A stretch of 64,000 nt of DNA from NCBI RefSeq assembly GCF_900187015.1, contig NZ_LT906479.1, positions 372,001 to 436,000 of the forward strand, given 5' to 3'. This DNA is from Serratia ficaria. Lineage in GTDB: Bacteria > Pseudomonadota > Gammaproteobacteria > Enterobacterales > Enterobacteriaceae. Position 1 is the first letter of the stretch; each line of letters begins with the position of its first letter. The translations under genes were made by a program, and so were the position numbers. Positions 33,458 to 42,827 of this stretch are shown here, one piece after another. The notes below the pieces were generated by a model. The model had not been told where the DNA came from and ran no database searches. It saw nothing but the letters and a program-made list of their open reading frames with translations.

Positions 33458-33823
33458 ATGCAGACTATCCGATTTTTACCCGACCGCCTCAACGCCGAAC
33501 CTGTTGTCTTCCGGGGGTTTACCACCCCGGAGATGGGGCTGGCGGTGCTGGTCGGTGTGGGGCTGGGTCTGCTCGTGTCGCTGCCGTTTATCCCCCTTGC
33601 CGGTTGGGTGGTTATCCCTACCGGCATGCTGCTCACCCCGCTGGCGGTTATTTGGTTTGGTGGCAGCCGGTTGACGCGCCTCAAGCGCGGTAAGCCGGAG
33701 AATTATATCTGGCAGCGCCTTGAGGCGCGTAAACGTCGCATGGGGTGGGGTGATCCCACCCTGATTATCGACAAACAGGGCTGGTCGTTGCGTCGCAGCC
33801 GCGTTGTTAAGAGGTCCACATGA
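33458..33823 (+). CDS. TIGR03750 family conjugal transfer protein (TraL/VirB3-like)
   Basis: The 121-aa inner-membrane protein has FRGFTTPEMGLAVLVGVGLGLL and two hydrophobic segments (about 25-45 and 50-70), then a basic end (RLEARKRRMG). It matches the VirB3/TraL class in size and order: directly after the pilin, before the VirB8-like gene. It overlaps the next gene by four bases (ATGA). Confidence 0.85.
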   Translation: MQTIRFLPDRLNAEPVVFRGFTTPEMGLAVLVGVGLGLLVSLPFIPLAGWVVIPTGMLLTPLAVIWFGGSRLTRLKRGKPENYIWQRLEARKRRMGWGDPTLIIDKQGWSLRRSRVVKRST

Positions 33824-34491
33824 GCCGTTTCAGACATGCGGTTAAAAACCGTGACCAGCACATTCTCACGTTGCGTGTTGCCTGCGGTGTGCTGGTTGTT
33901 TTCCTCCTGGTGGCCAGCATCGGCTGGATGCGGGCGCCGGATAACCTGACTATCCATAATCCCCCCGATCTGCGCAGCGGTTCAACCCGCGCCTGGTGGG
34001 AGGTGCCTCCCTCCACGGTTTACAGTTTTGGTTTCTACATTTTCCAGCAGCTCAATGCCTGGCCAAAGAACGGTGAGGCGGATTACCCGGCCAAAATTGC
34101 CGCACTGTCCCCTTATTTGACGGATTCCTGTGCACGCTTCCTGAAGGCGGATGCCAAAAAGCGCAGCGAAAGCGGTGAGCTCGCCGGCAGGACGCGCGTG
34201 GTGTTCGAAATTCCTGAGCATGGTTACAACGGTCGTTATAACCAGAGTCCGGTGACGGTAAAAGGCCGTGATAATTGGGTAGTGCGCCTTGACCTGGTGG
34301 CGGACGAGTCCTTTGCCGGCGAACCGGTGAAGCGCGCACTGACACGCTACCCCCTGAAAGTGGTGCGCGCAGAAGGGGACCCGGAGCGCAATGAGTTTGG
34401 TCTGGCCCTGGATTGTTACGACAGCATGCCACAGCGTCTGGCTGCGGCGCCGGCGGAACCCGCACCTGAGAAGAAAGGAGTATTCCAATGA
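33820..34491 (+). CDS. TIGR03746 family protein (PFL_4703-like, TraE/VirB8-like)
   Basis: The 223-aa protein has an N-terminal anchor (VACGVLVVFLLVASIGWM, about 23-40) and a periplasmic domain with YSFGFYIFQQLNAWPKNGEADYPAKI, the family hallmark. It corresponds by order and topology to VirB8/TraE, the bridge between inner membrane and channel core. An ATGA-type overlap with the next gene shows coupling. Confidence 0.87.
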   Translation: MSRFRHAVKNRDQHILTLRVACGVLVVFLLVASIGWMRAPDNLTIHNPPDLRSGSTRAWWEVPPSTVYSFGFYIFQQLNAWPKNGEADYPAKIAALSPYLTDSCARFLKADAKKRSESGELAGRTRVVFEIPEHGYNGRYNQSPVTVKGRDNWVVRLDLVADESFAGEPVKRALTRYPLKVVRAEGDPERNEFGLALDCYDSMPQRLAAAPAEPAPEKKGVFQ

Positions 34492-35396
34492 TGAAAGTAC
34501 GCGTACTGGCGCTTTCCCTGAGTGTGCTTCCCCTGACGGCAATGTTCACCGCGCCGGTTACCCAGGCGGAAGAGCTGATGAAATGGGAGCGCATCCCGTT
34601 GCAAATCCCGCTGGCTGTCGGCAAGGAGCGGGTGCTGTTTGCCGATAAAAATGTCCGTGTCGGCTTCCCGCCGGCGCTGAACGGCAAGCTGCGGGTGCAA
34701 AGCAGTGGCGGTGCGGTTTATCTGAAAGCCGATGCGGCATTCCCATCAACGCGGCTGCAGCTGCAGGACGTGGAGAACGGGGAGGTCATCCTCCTTGATG
34801 TGACGGCATCGGACAAAGGCTCCGCCGAACCGGTGCGCATTGCCTACAGCGGTGATGTGACATCGGTCAGCAGCAGTAACGACACGCCTGCGGCTTCAGG
34901 GGGAACTAACGCGACACCCGGGGCGGATGACGGCACCCAGGCGAAGCGTAAAAAAATCAGATACAACGCGCCGCAGCCGGTCGTCCTGACGCGTTTTGCT
35001 GCCCAAAGCCTGTATGGCCCGGTACGCACGGTTGAAGCGGTGCCGGGCATTCATCCGGTTAACCCACACCTGCCGAAACGCATCACCACATTGTACCCGT
35101 CAGAGCCGGTGGCCATCACGCCGCTGGGCAGTTGGGGTATTGGCAGCCGCAACGTGGTGGCGCTGAAGGTGCAGAACACCGCCAGCCGTAAAATCACGTT
35201 GGATCCGCGGGTGCTGCAGGGGCAATTCGTGACGGCGACCTTCCAGCACCGTTACCTGGGGCCTGTTGGCACGCCGGAGGACACCACCACGCTGTACCTG
35301 GTCACCGCCGGTCGCCCGGACGGGGCGTTTGTTGCGGAACCGTCAGTGGTGCGCAAAGCGGTGAAAGCGGCGAAGAAGGGGGCAAACCATGGCTGA
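34488..35396 (+). CDS. TIGR03749 family protein (PFL_4704-like, TraK/VirB9-like)
   Basis: The 302-aa exported protein (signal LSLSVLPLTAMFTAPVTQA) has a beta-rich body beginning ELMKWERIPLQIPLAVGKERVLF, a Ser/Gly/Thr linker at about 122-150 and a C-terminal domain ending YLVTAGRPDGAF. It corresponds to TraK/VirB9 of the outer-membrane core complex. It starts in an overlap with the VirB8-like gene and overlaps the VirB10-like gene by 8 bases. Confidence 0.87.
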   Translation: MMKVRVLALSLSVLPLTAMFTAPVTQAEELMKWERIPLQIPLAVGKERVLFADKNVRVGFPPALNGKLRVQSSGGAVYLKADAAFPSTRLQLQDVENGEVILLDVTASDKGSAEPVRIAYSGDVTSVSSSNDTPAASGGTNATPGADDGTQAKRKKIRYNAPQPVVLTRFAAQSLYGPVRTVEAVPGIHPVNPHLPKRITTLYPSEPVAITPLGSWGIGSRNVVALKVQNTASRKITLDPRVLQGQFVTATFQHRYLGPVGTPEDTTTLYLVTAGRPDGAFVAEPSVVRKAVKAAKKGANHG

Positions 35397-36885
35397 TGTT
35401 AAATCCAACATGTTGCCGAAGGTGATTGTGTTCGGCGTGCTGGCCGCGTCCATTGTCGTCGGGCTCAAAGCCTGCAAAGACGATAAAGCGCCGGAGAAGC
35501 CCCAGCAAGCGCATAACATCCTGGCCAACATGTCGCCGGAGGAGTTGCGCGCCCTGGGCGTTGAAGGGGATACCCCGGAAGACACACTGCGTACCCTGGT
35601 GGGCACCCTGCGCACCACCCGAACCCAGCAGGCCGAGCTGCAGAGCAACATTGACAAAGTACTGAAAGAAAACGAAGCGCTTCGCAAGCGCAATACCAAT
35701 GTGTCCGGCCAGGTCAATGAGGCCGTGGCCGGTTTCCAGAAACAGGCGCAGCAGCGTCAGCAGCAGCTCCAGCAGGAGCAGCAGACGCTGATGGGGAAAA
35801 TCCAGACACTGACCGAGCAACTGGCCGGGAACAAAGACAAGGCGAAAAGCGACAGCGATATCCCGCTCGGTCTGGGACTGGATGGCATGGGCGCCGGCGA
35901 GGGCAGTGCGGCACCTGGCCAGGACGGGTTGATGTGGGTCGGACCGAAGGACATGAAAGAGCCCGACCCGCGCAATCCGAACAGCATCAAAGACGGCCCG
36001 CAGTTCCCGACGTCGTTCCTGTCTGACAATGCCATCACGCGCCAGAAAGCCGCCTATGAGCAACAGGTAAAAGGTCGCACCAATGAAAAAGGAACGGAGG
36101 AGAACGCTGAGCCGGTGTTTACCCTGCCCGAGAACTCGACTTTGGTGGGCAGTCGTTCCATGACGGCGCTGCTGGGCCGGGTGCCGATCAACGGCACAGT
36201 GACCGACCCCTATCCCTTCAAACTGATGATTGGCAAAGACAACCTGACCGCCAACGGTATCGAACTGCCGGACGTGGCGGGGGCGATTGTCTCTGGGACC
36301 GCCAGCGGCGACTGGACGCTGTCCTGCGTACGTGGCCAGGTCAACAGCATTACCTTTGTGTTTGCGGACGGTACGGTACGCACCTTGCCGCATCCTGACA
36401 CCAATATGAAGGCCAACAGCAATAACAATAGCGGCAACAGTGGGAAAGACGTCAGCACGACCGCCGGTATTGGCTGGATCTCTGATGACAACGGCATTCC
36501 GTGCATCGGCGGGGAGCGTAAATCCAATGCCTCCACCTACCTGCCAACCATTGCCGCGTTGTCGGCCGCCAGTGCGGCCGGTGAGGGGGTCAGCCAGGGA
36601 CAATACACCACGCAAAACAATGTGAATGGCATCACCTCGACTATGACCGGTAATGCCGGCCAGGCCGTGCTGGGCAAGGCGCTGTCGGGCGGGATGAAAG
36701 AGACCGCCGATTGGGTGCGTGAGCGCTACGGCATGATGTTCGACGCCGTGTACGTTCCCCCGGGCCAGAAACTGGCCGTGCACATTACCCGCCAGTTGGC
36801 GATCGACTTTGAGGCCAAAGGGCGCAAGGTGCGTTACGACTTTAGCCTGCCCGGCGAAAACGGCAGCACCGGCGGACTGGATTAA
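35389..36885 (+). CDS. TIGR03752 family protein (PFL_4705-like, TraB/VirB10-like)
   Basis: A 498-aa protein. The inner-membrane segment is about 8-24 (LPKVIVFGVLAASIVVG), followed by a periplasmic coiled coil of Gln-rich helices (about 70-150), then a beta-barrel-type domain with PVFTLPENSTLVGSRSMTALLGRVP. The end AVYVPPGQKLAVHITRQLAIDF is the typical VirB10 finish. It should span the envelope and gate the channel. Confidence 0.9.
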   Translation: MADVKSNMLPKVIVFGVLAASIVVGLKACKDDKAPEKPQQAHNILANMSPEELRALGVEGDTPEDTLRTLVGTLRTTRTQQAELQSNIDKVLKENEALRKRNTNVSGQVNEAVAGFQKQAQQRQQQLQQEQQTLMGKIQTLTEQLAGNKDKAKSDSDIPLGLGLDGMGAGEGSAAPGQDGLMWVGPKDMKEPDPRNPNSIKDGPQFPTSFLSDNAITRQKAAYEQQVKGRTNEKGTEENAEPVFTLPENSTLVGSRSMTALLGRVPINGTVTDPYPFKLMIGKDNLTANGIELPDVAGAIVSGTASGDWTLSCVRGQVNSITFVFADGTVRTLPHPDTNMKANSNNNSGNSGKDVSTTAGIGWISDDNGIPCIGGERKSNASTYLPTIAALSAASAAGEGVSQGQYTTQNNVNGITSTMTGNAGQAVLGKALSGGMKETADWVRERYGMMFDAVYVPPGQKLAVHITRQLAIDFEAKGRKVRYDFSLPGENGSTGGLD

Positions 36886-36909
36886 CACGTCATTCAGAGG
36901 AGGAGATGC

Positions 36910-37029
36910 ATGCTGTGGCGTCAATGCGAAAGGATGAGTCGCCCACAGAGTTGGGCGCTGATCTTACTGTCCTGCAGCGCGTTTTGGTTGGGTGTGCTGC
37001 TCCTGCTGTGTTGGCTTATAAGAGAATGA
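36910..37029 (+). CDS. Small single-helix membrane protein (39 aa) between virB10- and virB7-like genes
   Basis: A short frame from ATG 36910 to TGA 37027-37029, preceded by AGGAGG at the right distance. It encodes 39 residues: a short polar N-terminus, then a long hydrophobic helix (ALILLSCSAFWLGVLLLLCW). Its stop overlaps the lipoprotein start (ATGA), which argues that it is translated. Unknown function; possibly a small channel or pilus accessory protein. Confidence 0.65.
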   Translation: MLWRQCERMSRPQSWALILLSCSAFWLGVLLLLCWLIRE

Positions 37030-37460
37030 TAATCATGAGAAAAAATCTGTTTAACCGAGTCCTGGCGATCGCTGTCATCGTCAGCGTCATGGCGTTGGCC
37101 GGCTGTTCGACGTCGAAAGAGGAAATGCTGCCGCCAGGCGACAGCTCGATGCTGGAATTGTGGCAGGGTGAAGACGGTGGCGGTTCAGCGCGTAATGCGG
37201 TGGCGGCTCGCGACAGTCTGCGCCGGCCGCTCACCGACAACGAACGCCAGGCAACAGCGACGGACGATCGCAGCTACAGCCGCACGCAGGAAAGCGAAAT
37301 CAGCCAGCAGTTCCCACGGCTGCCGAACCCCGACTTGGTGATGTACGTGTTCCCGCACCTGGCGGACGGTAACGCACCGGTGCCGGGGTACAGCACCGTG
37401 TTCCCGTTTTACAGCCAGGTGCAGTATGCGATGCCGGGTGAACGGACGGAGGCCTACTGA
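37026..37460 (+). CDS. TIGR03751 family conjugative transfer lipoprotein (TraV/VirB7-like)
   Basis: The 144-aa lipoprotein starts at ATG 37026, overlapping the stop of the small membrane protein. The signal peptide AIAVIVSVMALAGC contains the lipobox. The mature part ends PRLPNPDLVMYVFPHLADG...VPGYSTVFPFYSQVQYA, a family mark. It belongs with VirB9/VirB10-like proteins in the outer-membrane core. It is followed by the ATPase with a one-base overlap. Confidence 0.85.
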   Translation: MIIMRKNLFNRVLAIAVIVSVMALAGCSTSKEEMLPPGDSSMLELWQGEDGGGSARNAVAARDSLRRPLTDNERQATATDDRSYSRTQESEISQQFPRLPNPDLVMYVFPHLADGNAPVPGYSTVFPFYSQVQYAMPGERTEAY

Positions 37461-40315
37461 TGCGATTTTCCCTGTTTGATAAAAAGCGCCTGACGCGCAA
37501 GAAGCCGGCAGTGGGTGTCCAGGACACCCTGACCACGACCGAGGATGGCGTGCCGCTGAGCGTCGACGGGTGTGAGCCGTTACGGCGCCCGGGCAGAATG
37601 ACGGTAAAGGAAGAGCAGCAGGTGTATCACGCCAACCCGTCAATCATTGATTACCTGCCCTGGGCGGAATTTCTCGACCGTGAACAGTGTATTTTGCTCG
37701 ATGATGGGGTGTCCGTTGGGGCTGTCTTTGATATTACACCGGTGGCCACCGAAGGACGCACGGACGATCGCCTGGAGCAGATGCGCGACACGGTGGAGGA
37801 CGCCCTGCAGGACTCGTTTGACGAGCATGACGAAAACCCCTGGATCGTACAGTTCTTCTGCCAGGACGAGAACAACGTCGAGGCGTACATCGAGCGCCTG
37901 AGAAATTACGTCAAACCCCACGCCCAGGGCAGCGCGTTCAGCGAAGACTGGCTGAAAGAAACCGAACGTCATATGCGCGGTATCGCCCGTCCGGAAGGTC
38001 TGTTCAAGGACACACTGATCACCGACCAGCCGTGGCGCGGGCAGCAACGTCGCACTCGCATGGTGGTGTATCGCTGGATTGGCAAGGGCAATCATGATCC
38101 GATGCCGCCGATTGCCATGCTGAATCAGACCTGTGAGCGGGTGACCGGCGCGCTCGTCGGCGGCGGTGTGATCTGCGTGCGCCAGAACGGGGCACAGGTC
38201 CATGACTGGCTGCTGCGTCATTTTAATCCGAGTCCGGAGTGGGTGGATAAAGAGACTCTGTACCGAGACGCCGCCTATTTCGACAGCCGTGACACGCCGG
38301 ACGGTGCCATGCCGGTGCAGAATGATTTTGCCGAGACCCTCCTGTTCACCCCGCCGGTGTCCGATCCGGACCAGGGGGTGTGGTGGTTCGATAATCAGGC
38401 GCATTGTGCCATTCCGGTCGAGAAGCTGCGCCGCCCACCGGAACCCGGCACCATCACCGGTGAAATGAAACGCGGCGAGAAGAAAATCAATGCGCTGATG
38501 GATTTGTTCCCGGAGGGGACGATGCTGTGCATGACCATCGTGGTACAGCCTCAGGACACGCTGGAGAATGATTTCAACAAGCTGTCGAAAAACGCCGTCG
38601 GCGAAAATACCGAGTCCGGGCGCGTGCGCCAGGACGTGACGCAGGTGAAAGAGTACCTGGGTAATCGCCACAAGCTCTACCGTGCCGGCATTACGTTTCT
38701 GTTGCGTGCCGGTGACCTGACGGCACTCAATCACAAACGTGTCGATCTGACCAACGTGTTGCTGGGCGCCGGCCTGCAGCCGGTCCGGCCGGAATTTGAC
38801 GTGGCACCGCTCAATACTTACCTGCGGGCGCTGCCGATGTGCTTTAACCCGGAGACGGACAAAAAGCACTGGTATACCCGCCTGACCTGGGTACAGCACC
38901 TGGCGGGGCTGTTGCCGGTGACCGGCCGTGAGACCGGAACCGGCAACCCCGGCATGAGCTTCTTCAACCGCGGTGGGGATACGCTGACGGTTGACCCACT
39001 CAACAAGCATGACCGCAGTCAGAATGCACACATGTTGTATTTTGGGCCGACCGGCGCGGGAAAGTCTGCAACATTGTGTGCCACCTTATCGCAACTGATG
39101 GCGATACACCGGCCTCGTCTGTTCATTGCTGAGGCGGGTAACTCGTTTGGGTTGCTGGCTGATTACTTTGAAAGCCAGGGGCTGACGGTTAACAAAGTCA
39201 GTATCAAGCCTAGCAGTGGCGTCTCGCTGCCACCGTTCTCCTACGCGCACAAGCTGGTCGAAGATGCATTAACGACGCTGGCCCTGGATGAAAATGACCT
39301 GCCGGACATCGATGCCGATGATGACGATGATGACGACAAGCGGGATTACCTGGGTGAAATGGAGATCTCGGCGCGCATGATGATCACCGGTGGTGACGCT
39401 AAGGAAGAGCACGAGTTGAAGCGTGCTGACCGCGCGATGATCCGTGAAGCCCTGTTGATGGCAGCGCGTCAGACCTATGATGACGGGCGGCAGATGTTGC
39501 CGGCAGATCTGCAGAAGGCGCTGTACATCATTTCCAAGGATGAAGGGAGTGATATCCGTAATGAGCAGCGCCGGGCCAAGGCGGCAGAAATGGCCGAGTC
39601 GCTCGGGATGTTTACCCAGACCGGCAGTTTTGAGGCGGAGCTGTTTAACCGCGAGGGCAGCCTGTGGCCAGAAGCCGATGTGACCCTGATTGACCTGGGA
39701 CATCTGGCGCGTGAGGGGTATGAGGCGCAGATGGCGCTGACGATGGTGAGCCTGACCAACACCATCAACAACATTGCCGAACGAGACCAGTACTCGGCGC
39801 GGGACATTGTGTTCGCGGTAGATGAGGCGCACATCGTGACGGTGAACCCGCTGCTGGCGCCGTACATGACCAAAATCGTCAAAATGTGGCGTAAGCTCGG
39901 CGCCTGGCTGTGGCTGGCGACACAGAACCTGAAAGACTTCCCGGACATTGCCGAGAAGATGCTGAACATGGCGGAGTGGTGGGTCTGTCTGACCATGCCG
40001 CCGGAGGAGGTCAACGACATTGCCCGCTTCAAGGCGCTGACCGAGGAGCAAAAAGCGGTGCTACTGTCAGCCAGTAAGCTGTCCGGTTGCTATACCGAAG
40101 GCGTAGTGCTGTCGAAAAAACTCGAGGCGCTGTTTCGTGCTGTACCGCCGAGCCTGTATTTGGCATTGGGGATGACCGAGAAAGAAGAGAAGGCCGAGCG
40201 CCGCGCGCTGATGCAGGAGTTTGGTTGCAGCGAACTTGAGGCGGCCCGCAAGGTGGCGCAAAAGCTTGACCGTCTGCGCGGTCTGGCGGTGAACGGGGAG
40301 GCTGCGGAAGCATGA
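37460..40315 (+). CDS. Conjugative transfer ATPase, TIGR03744 family (TraC/VirB4-like)
   Basis: The 951-aa motor of the secretion channel. N-terminal VirB4 domain about 40-430, then the ATPase: Walker A FGPTGAGKSAT with Lys535 and Walker B-like VDEAH at 787-791. The motif TQNLKDFP after it is typical of TraC/VirB4. A run of about ten acidic residues with seven consecutive Asp lies in an insertion near residues 614-626 and may be specific to this subgroup. It is the largest gene of the operon and the core ATP source for pilus assembly and DNA transfer. Confidence 0.93.
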   Translation: MRFSLFDKKRLTRKKPAVGVQDTLTTTEDGVPLSVDGCEPLRRPGRMTVKEEQQVYHANPSIIDYLPWAEFLDREQCILLDDGVSVGAVFDITPVATEGRTDDRLEQMRDTVEDALQDSFDEHDENPWIVQFFCQDENNVEAYIERLRNYVKPHAQGSAFSEDWLKETERHMRGIARPEGLFKDTLITDQPWRGQQRRTRMVVYRWIGKGNHDPMPPIAMLNQTCERVTGALVGGGVICVRQNGAQVHDWLLRHFNPSPEWVDKETLYRDAAYFDSRDTPDGAMPVQNDFAETLLFTPPVSDPDQGVWWFDNQAHCAIPVEKLRRPPEPGTITGEMKRGEKKINALMDLFPEGTMLCMTIVVQPQDTLENDFNKLSKNAVGENTESGRVRQDVTQVKEYLGNRHKLYRAGITFLLRAGDLTALNHKRVDLTNVLLGAGLQPVRPEFDVAPLNTYLRALPMCFNPETDKKHWYTRLTWVQHLAGLLPVTGRETGTGNPGMSFFNRGGDTLTVDPLNKHDRSQNAHMLYFGPTGAGKSATLCATLSQLMAIHRPRLFIAEAGNSFGLLADYFESQGLTVNKVSIKPSSGVSLPPFSYAHKLVEDALTTLALDENDLPDIDADDDDDDDKRDYLGEMEISARMMITGGDAKEEHELKRADRAMIREALLMAARQTYDDGRQMLPADLQKALYIISKDEGSDIRNEQRRAKAAEMAESLGMFTQTGSFEAELFNREGSLWPEADVTLIDLGHLAREGYEAQMALTMVSLTNTINNIAERDQYSARDIVFAVDEAHIVTVNPLLAPYMTKIVKMWRKLGAWLWLATQNLKDFPDIAEKMLNMAEWWVCLTMPPEEVNDIARFKALTEEQKAVLLSASKLSGCYTEGVVLSKKLEALFRAVPPSLYLALGMTEKEEKAERRALMQEFGCSELEAARKVAQKLDRLRGLAVNGEAAEA

Positions 40316-40716
40316 TGACCCTGAAATACCCGGAACCTGTTGTTCGACCGCATGGCCAGATTTGTCGTGAACCGGCGTTGTTTTCCCTTCCTCCACAGGG
40401 TATGGCCACCTTAAGCGAAACGGATGCGCTGGCGCTTGAGACGTTCTGTACGGCTATCCGCGATCGGCTGTTGGGGCCGATCACACTGACTGCCCACCCG
40501 CATCGCATCGGGAGCCGTACCAGCGTGGCGCTGCATCTGGAGGGCCGGTTGGGGCGTTGCATCGATGTGCTGATCACAGTGACTGGCAGTACGTTGTGGC
40601 CCCTTCCGGAGGAGTATGGCCACCCGCGCTGGTATATCACCGTGCCGGATGCGGCTGATGTGGTGTATTTGTTGCTACATCTGAGTGACTTGTGCGAGCG
40701 GTTTCGGGTCAATTAG
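40312..40716 (+). CDS. Conserved hypothetical ICE protein after the VirB4-type ATPase
   Basis: The 134-aa protein has no signal or membrane helix. The sequence shows alternating beta strands and helices (TLTAHPHRIGSRTSVALHLEGRLGRCIDVLI), which could be a small alpha/beta domain. It overlaps the ATPase stop (ATGATGA) and ends before a terminator, so it is the last gene of this transcript. I know no function for it. Confidence 0.6.
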   Translation: MMTLKYPEPVVRPHGQICREPALFSLPPQGMATLSETDALALETFCTAIRDRLLGPITLTAHPHRIGSRTSVALHLEGRLGRCIDVLITVTGSTLWPLPEEYGHPRWYITVPDAADVVYLLLHLSDLCERFRVN

Positions 40717-40738
40717 TTTGAGTTGTTATTATTCTTTG

Positions 40739-40762
40739 ACCGGCTTTCTGGCCGGTTTTTTA
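40739..40762 (+). terminator. Rho-independent terminator
   Basis: ACCGGC (40739-40744) pairs with GCCGGT (40751-40756), followed by T-run 40756-40762. It closes the first half of the transfer operon, before the cargo insertion. Confidence 0.8.
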
Positions 40763-40879
40763 AGGGGCCATACAAGGGAGAGTATGATAATTCTGCGTCT
40801 ACGTCCTGCTGAAAAAGAGTGGTGGTTTGGCTGATGCCTTTGGTTCTGATGTACAGCATATGACTGTCCGCTATGTGCC

Positions 40880-41050
40880 AGAGCGGGCATTACTGACGCT
40901 ACACAGCAATAATTACGTGTGAGCAGGTCAATACCGCCGTATTTTTGATGAATGGATAGCAAAGCTCGGACTCGACGATTCACTGTACAGCACACATTGC
41001 ATATGAAGTCTCAAGGGCATCGCACGCATGAGACTTCAGGGAACTGCGAT
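40880..41050 (+). pseudogene. Tyrosine integrase remnant next to the Sir2-HerA insertion
   Basis: One frame reads QYRRIFDEWIAKLGL then DDSLYSTH before a stop; this matches the RQYxRxxxEWxxxxGL...YGTHSLRR segment of short tyrosine integrases. Frame breaks stand both before (near 40920) and after (near 41004) it, with SLKG-type traces downstream. It is a decayed piece of an integrase, probably part of the event that brought Sir2-HerA here. The other sequence between 40763 and 41084 has no gene. Confidence 0.55.
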
Positions 41051-41084
41051 ACTATGCCAATAAGGTTTACAACCAGTGAAGCAA

Positions 41085-42818
41085 TTACTGGATGTTTTGC
41101 TTACGCCAATTTTCTACCGCAATCAACAGTCGCTTGTTTTTGACAGGCTTTTGCCATTCATCCCAGAAATTGACCGTGCCGCTATTCGGTTTGTTTATGG
41201 GCTCATCGATCCTGATTCTGCTTGGAAGCAGACTCGCATCGCCAACAACCAAGGCCTCTCCTGTATCAAGGGTCGGCAGGATGTCGCTGAACCCGCCGAG
41301 GCTATCGGGCAAAAGCCTTTTGATCACGCCCTGATCTTCGGCGTTGGTCAGCCTCATGGACACGAAGTTGCTGCACTGGCTGAGCATCGTCTTATTCACT
41401 TCGGAGGGACGCTGGCTTATCACGATGAGGCTGACACCATACTTACGGCCTTCCTTGGCGATGCGCTCGAAAATATCCAAGGAGATATCGTCGGCGGACA
41501 CAGCCATGTTTCGTTGAGGCATGTAGAGATGGGCTTCGTCACACAAAAGCGCAACAGGATGGCGCAGCTCGGATGGCGTCCACTGTTGGACAGAGAAGGT
41601 CACTCGAGCGACAAGAGAAACGATCAGTGGGAGAACGTCTGATGGAACCTCGGAGAAGTTGATGACCTTGATACCAGCTTTGCCATTCTCTACAGAGCTT
41701 CCGAGCATGGCAGTGGTGAATTTTTCAAGCCAAGAAAAATCCAAAACGTCGCCACCGCCGCTGAATATGAATCCTAGGCGCCTATCAGAGATTTTGTTCT
41801 CTAGCCGAGAGATCATCCGGGCGAGTTTTCCAAAAAAATCACCTTGCTTTTCTTTACCAGCCGATGCCCCCGGAACCATCTCTACATTGATCTCGTTCAG
41901 CCTGCCCATCAGAACATCTAGATTGAATGGAACTGGGCTATCTACGGTGAAGTGCTTCAGAATTTCTTTCTGGTCACCTTCCTCAAGATATTTTCTTTTG
42001 GCCTGGTTGATCTCACGGGAGATGATCATTGCCTGGTTGGGCGCATTCTGGTCACTCCGGTCAACAAACATTGCAACAAGTGCTTCATACGAAAGCAACC
42101 AGTAAGGCAGGTAAAGTACACCGTCATCAATGGTGCGTTTGGCCTCAACATCGGCGGGACCGGCCACCTTGAAATGCTGAATACCTTGACCCACCAATGG
42201 TGCGTATTCACCATGAAGATCAAAAACGATGGCGTTGGCCGTAGAGAGCCTTGTCATCTGCTCAATGATCTTGGCTGTCGTCCAAGATTTACCTGATCCG
42301 GTACTGCCGCCGATGAAGGCGTGGCGTTGGAAAAACTTGTTACCGTTGAGATATGCAACGGCATGCTCGTCCAGCGTGTATTTTCCCAGCGTCAGGGCAT
42401 TGCCATCGGCTGAGACGCTAGAGAGTGTACGCATAAAGTTCGTAAGGTTTTCGCCCTCAAGCGAAAAGCAATTCGCGTCGATTTCTGGAACGCTTTCCAG
42501 AGTGCGGCGAAACACATTTTCTCTTTCTCCATCACGATCTAGCATCGTGCCAATCAGGGCGATTTTGCAGAGATTGAGTTCTGAGGTTTTTTCGCTAATA
42601 CCATCGTTGGCAATGTCCTCGATGCCACGCTTGCGGGTTACCTGGGTGATGAGGCCAATGAGATGCTGTCCAGGCTTGCTGCTTTGGAGCACGGCAAGAT
42701 GGTTGACTTGCAACCTTTTTAGCTGGTCGACATTTTCCACGTCAACGATAACATTTGTTGTATCGACGGAGGCCACCTTTCCAAGTGCATCTTCATCCCT
42801 AAAATTAAATATCGGCAT
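41085..42818 (-). CDS. herA: HerA-type ATPase/helicase of a Sir2-HerA defence pair
   Basis: The 577-aa ATPase has an N-terminal HAS-barrel-like domain (about 1-65) and a FtsK/HerA motor with Walker A IGGSTGSGKSWTT (Lys177) and Walker B LLCDEAHLYMP (Asp427, Glu428), followed by ISQRPSEVNKTMLSQCSNFVSMRL. HerA-Sir2 pairs act as anti-phage systems in which the assembly degrades NAD and/or DNA after infection. The gene stands 9 bases after sir2 on the minus strand, with AGGAGG before ATG, against the direction of the tra operon. It is inserted between the VirB4 block and TIGR03757. Confidence 0.88.
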   Translation of the reverse strand: MPIFNFRDEDALGKVASVDTTNVIVDVENVDQLKRLQVNHLAVLQSSKPGQHLIGLITQVTRKRGIEDIANDGISEKTSELNLCKIALIGTMLDRDGERENVFRRTLESVPEIDANCFSLEGENLTNFMRTLSSVSADGNALTLGKYTLDEHAVAYLNGNKFFQRHAFIGGSTGSGKSWTTAKIIEQMTRLSTANAIVFDLHGEYAPLVGQGIQHFKVAGPADVEAKRTIDDGVLYLPYWLLSYEALVAMFVDRSDQNAPNQAMIISREINQAKRKYLEEGDQKEILKHFTVDSPVPFNLDVLMGRLNEINVEMVPGASAGKEKQGDFFGKLARMISRLENKISDRRLGFIFSGGGDVLDFSWLEKFTTAMLGSSVENGKAGIKVINFSEVPSDVLPLIVSLVARVTFSVQQWTPSELRHPVALLCDEAHLYMPQRNMAVSADDISLDIFERIAKEGRKYGVSLIVISQRPSEVNKTMLSQCSNFVSMRLTNAEDQGVIKRLLPDSLGGFSDILPTLDTGEALVVGDASLLPSRIRIDEPINKPNSGTVNFWDEWQKPVKNKRLLIAVENWRKQNIQ

Positions 42819-42827
42819 CTCTTCCTC

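Noticed and set aside
35302..36924. 540-aa open frame on the minus strand across the VirB10-like gene
   Set aside because: It is the antisense shadow of a GC-rich gene with clear VirB10 features; composition is Arg/His/Gln-rich with no family.
37640..39031. 463-aa minus-strand frame inside the VirB4-like gene
   Set aside because: Shadow of the ATPase gene; no start signals, His/Arg-rich nonsense composition.
41076..41642. 188-aa plus-strand frame opposite herA
   Set aside because: Shadow of the herA coding sequence, which has full Walker motifs and a good ribosome-binding site.
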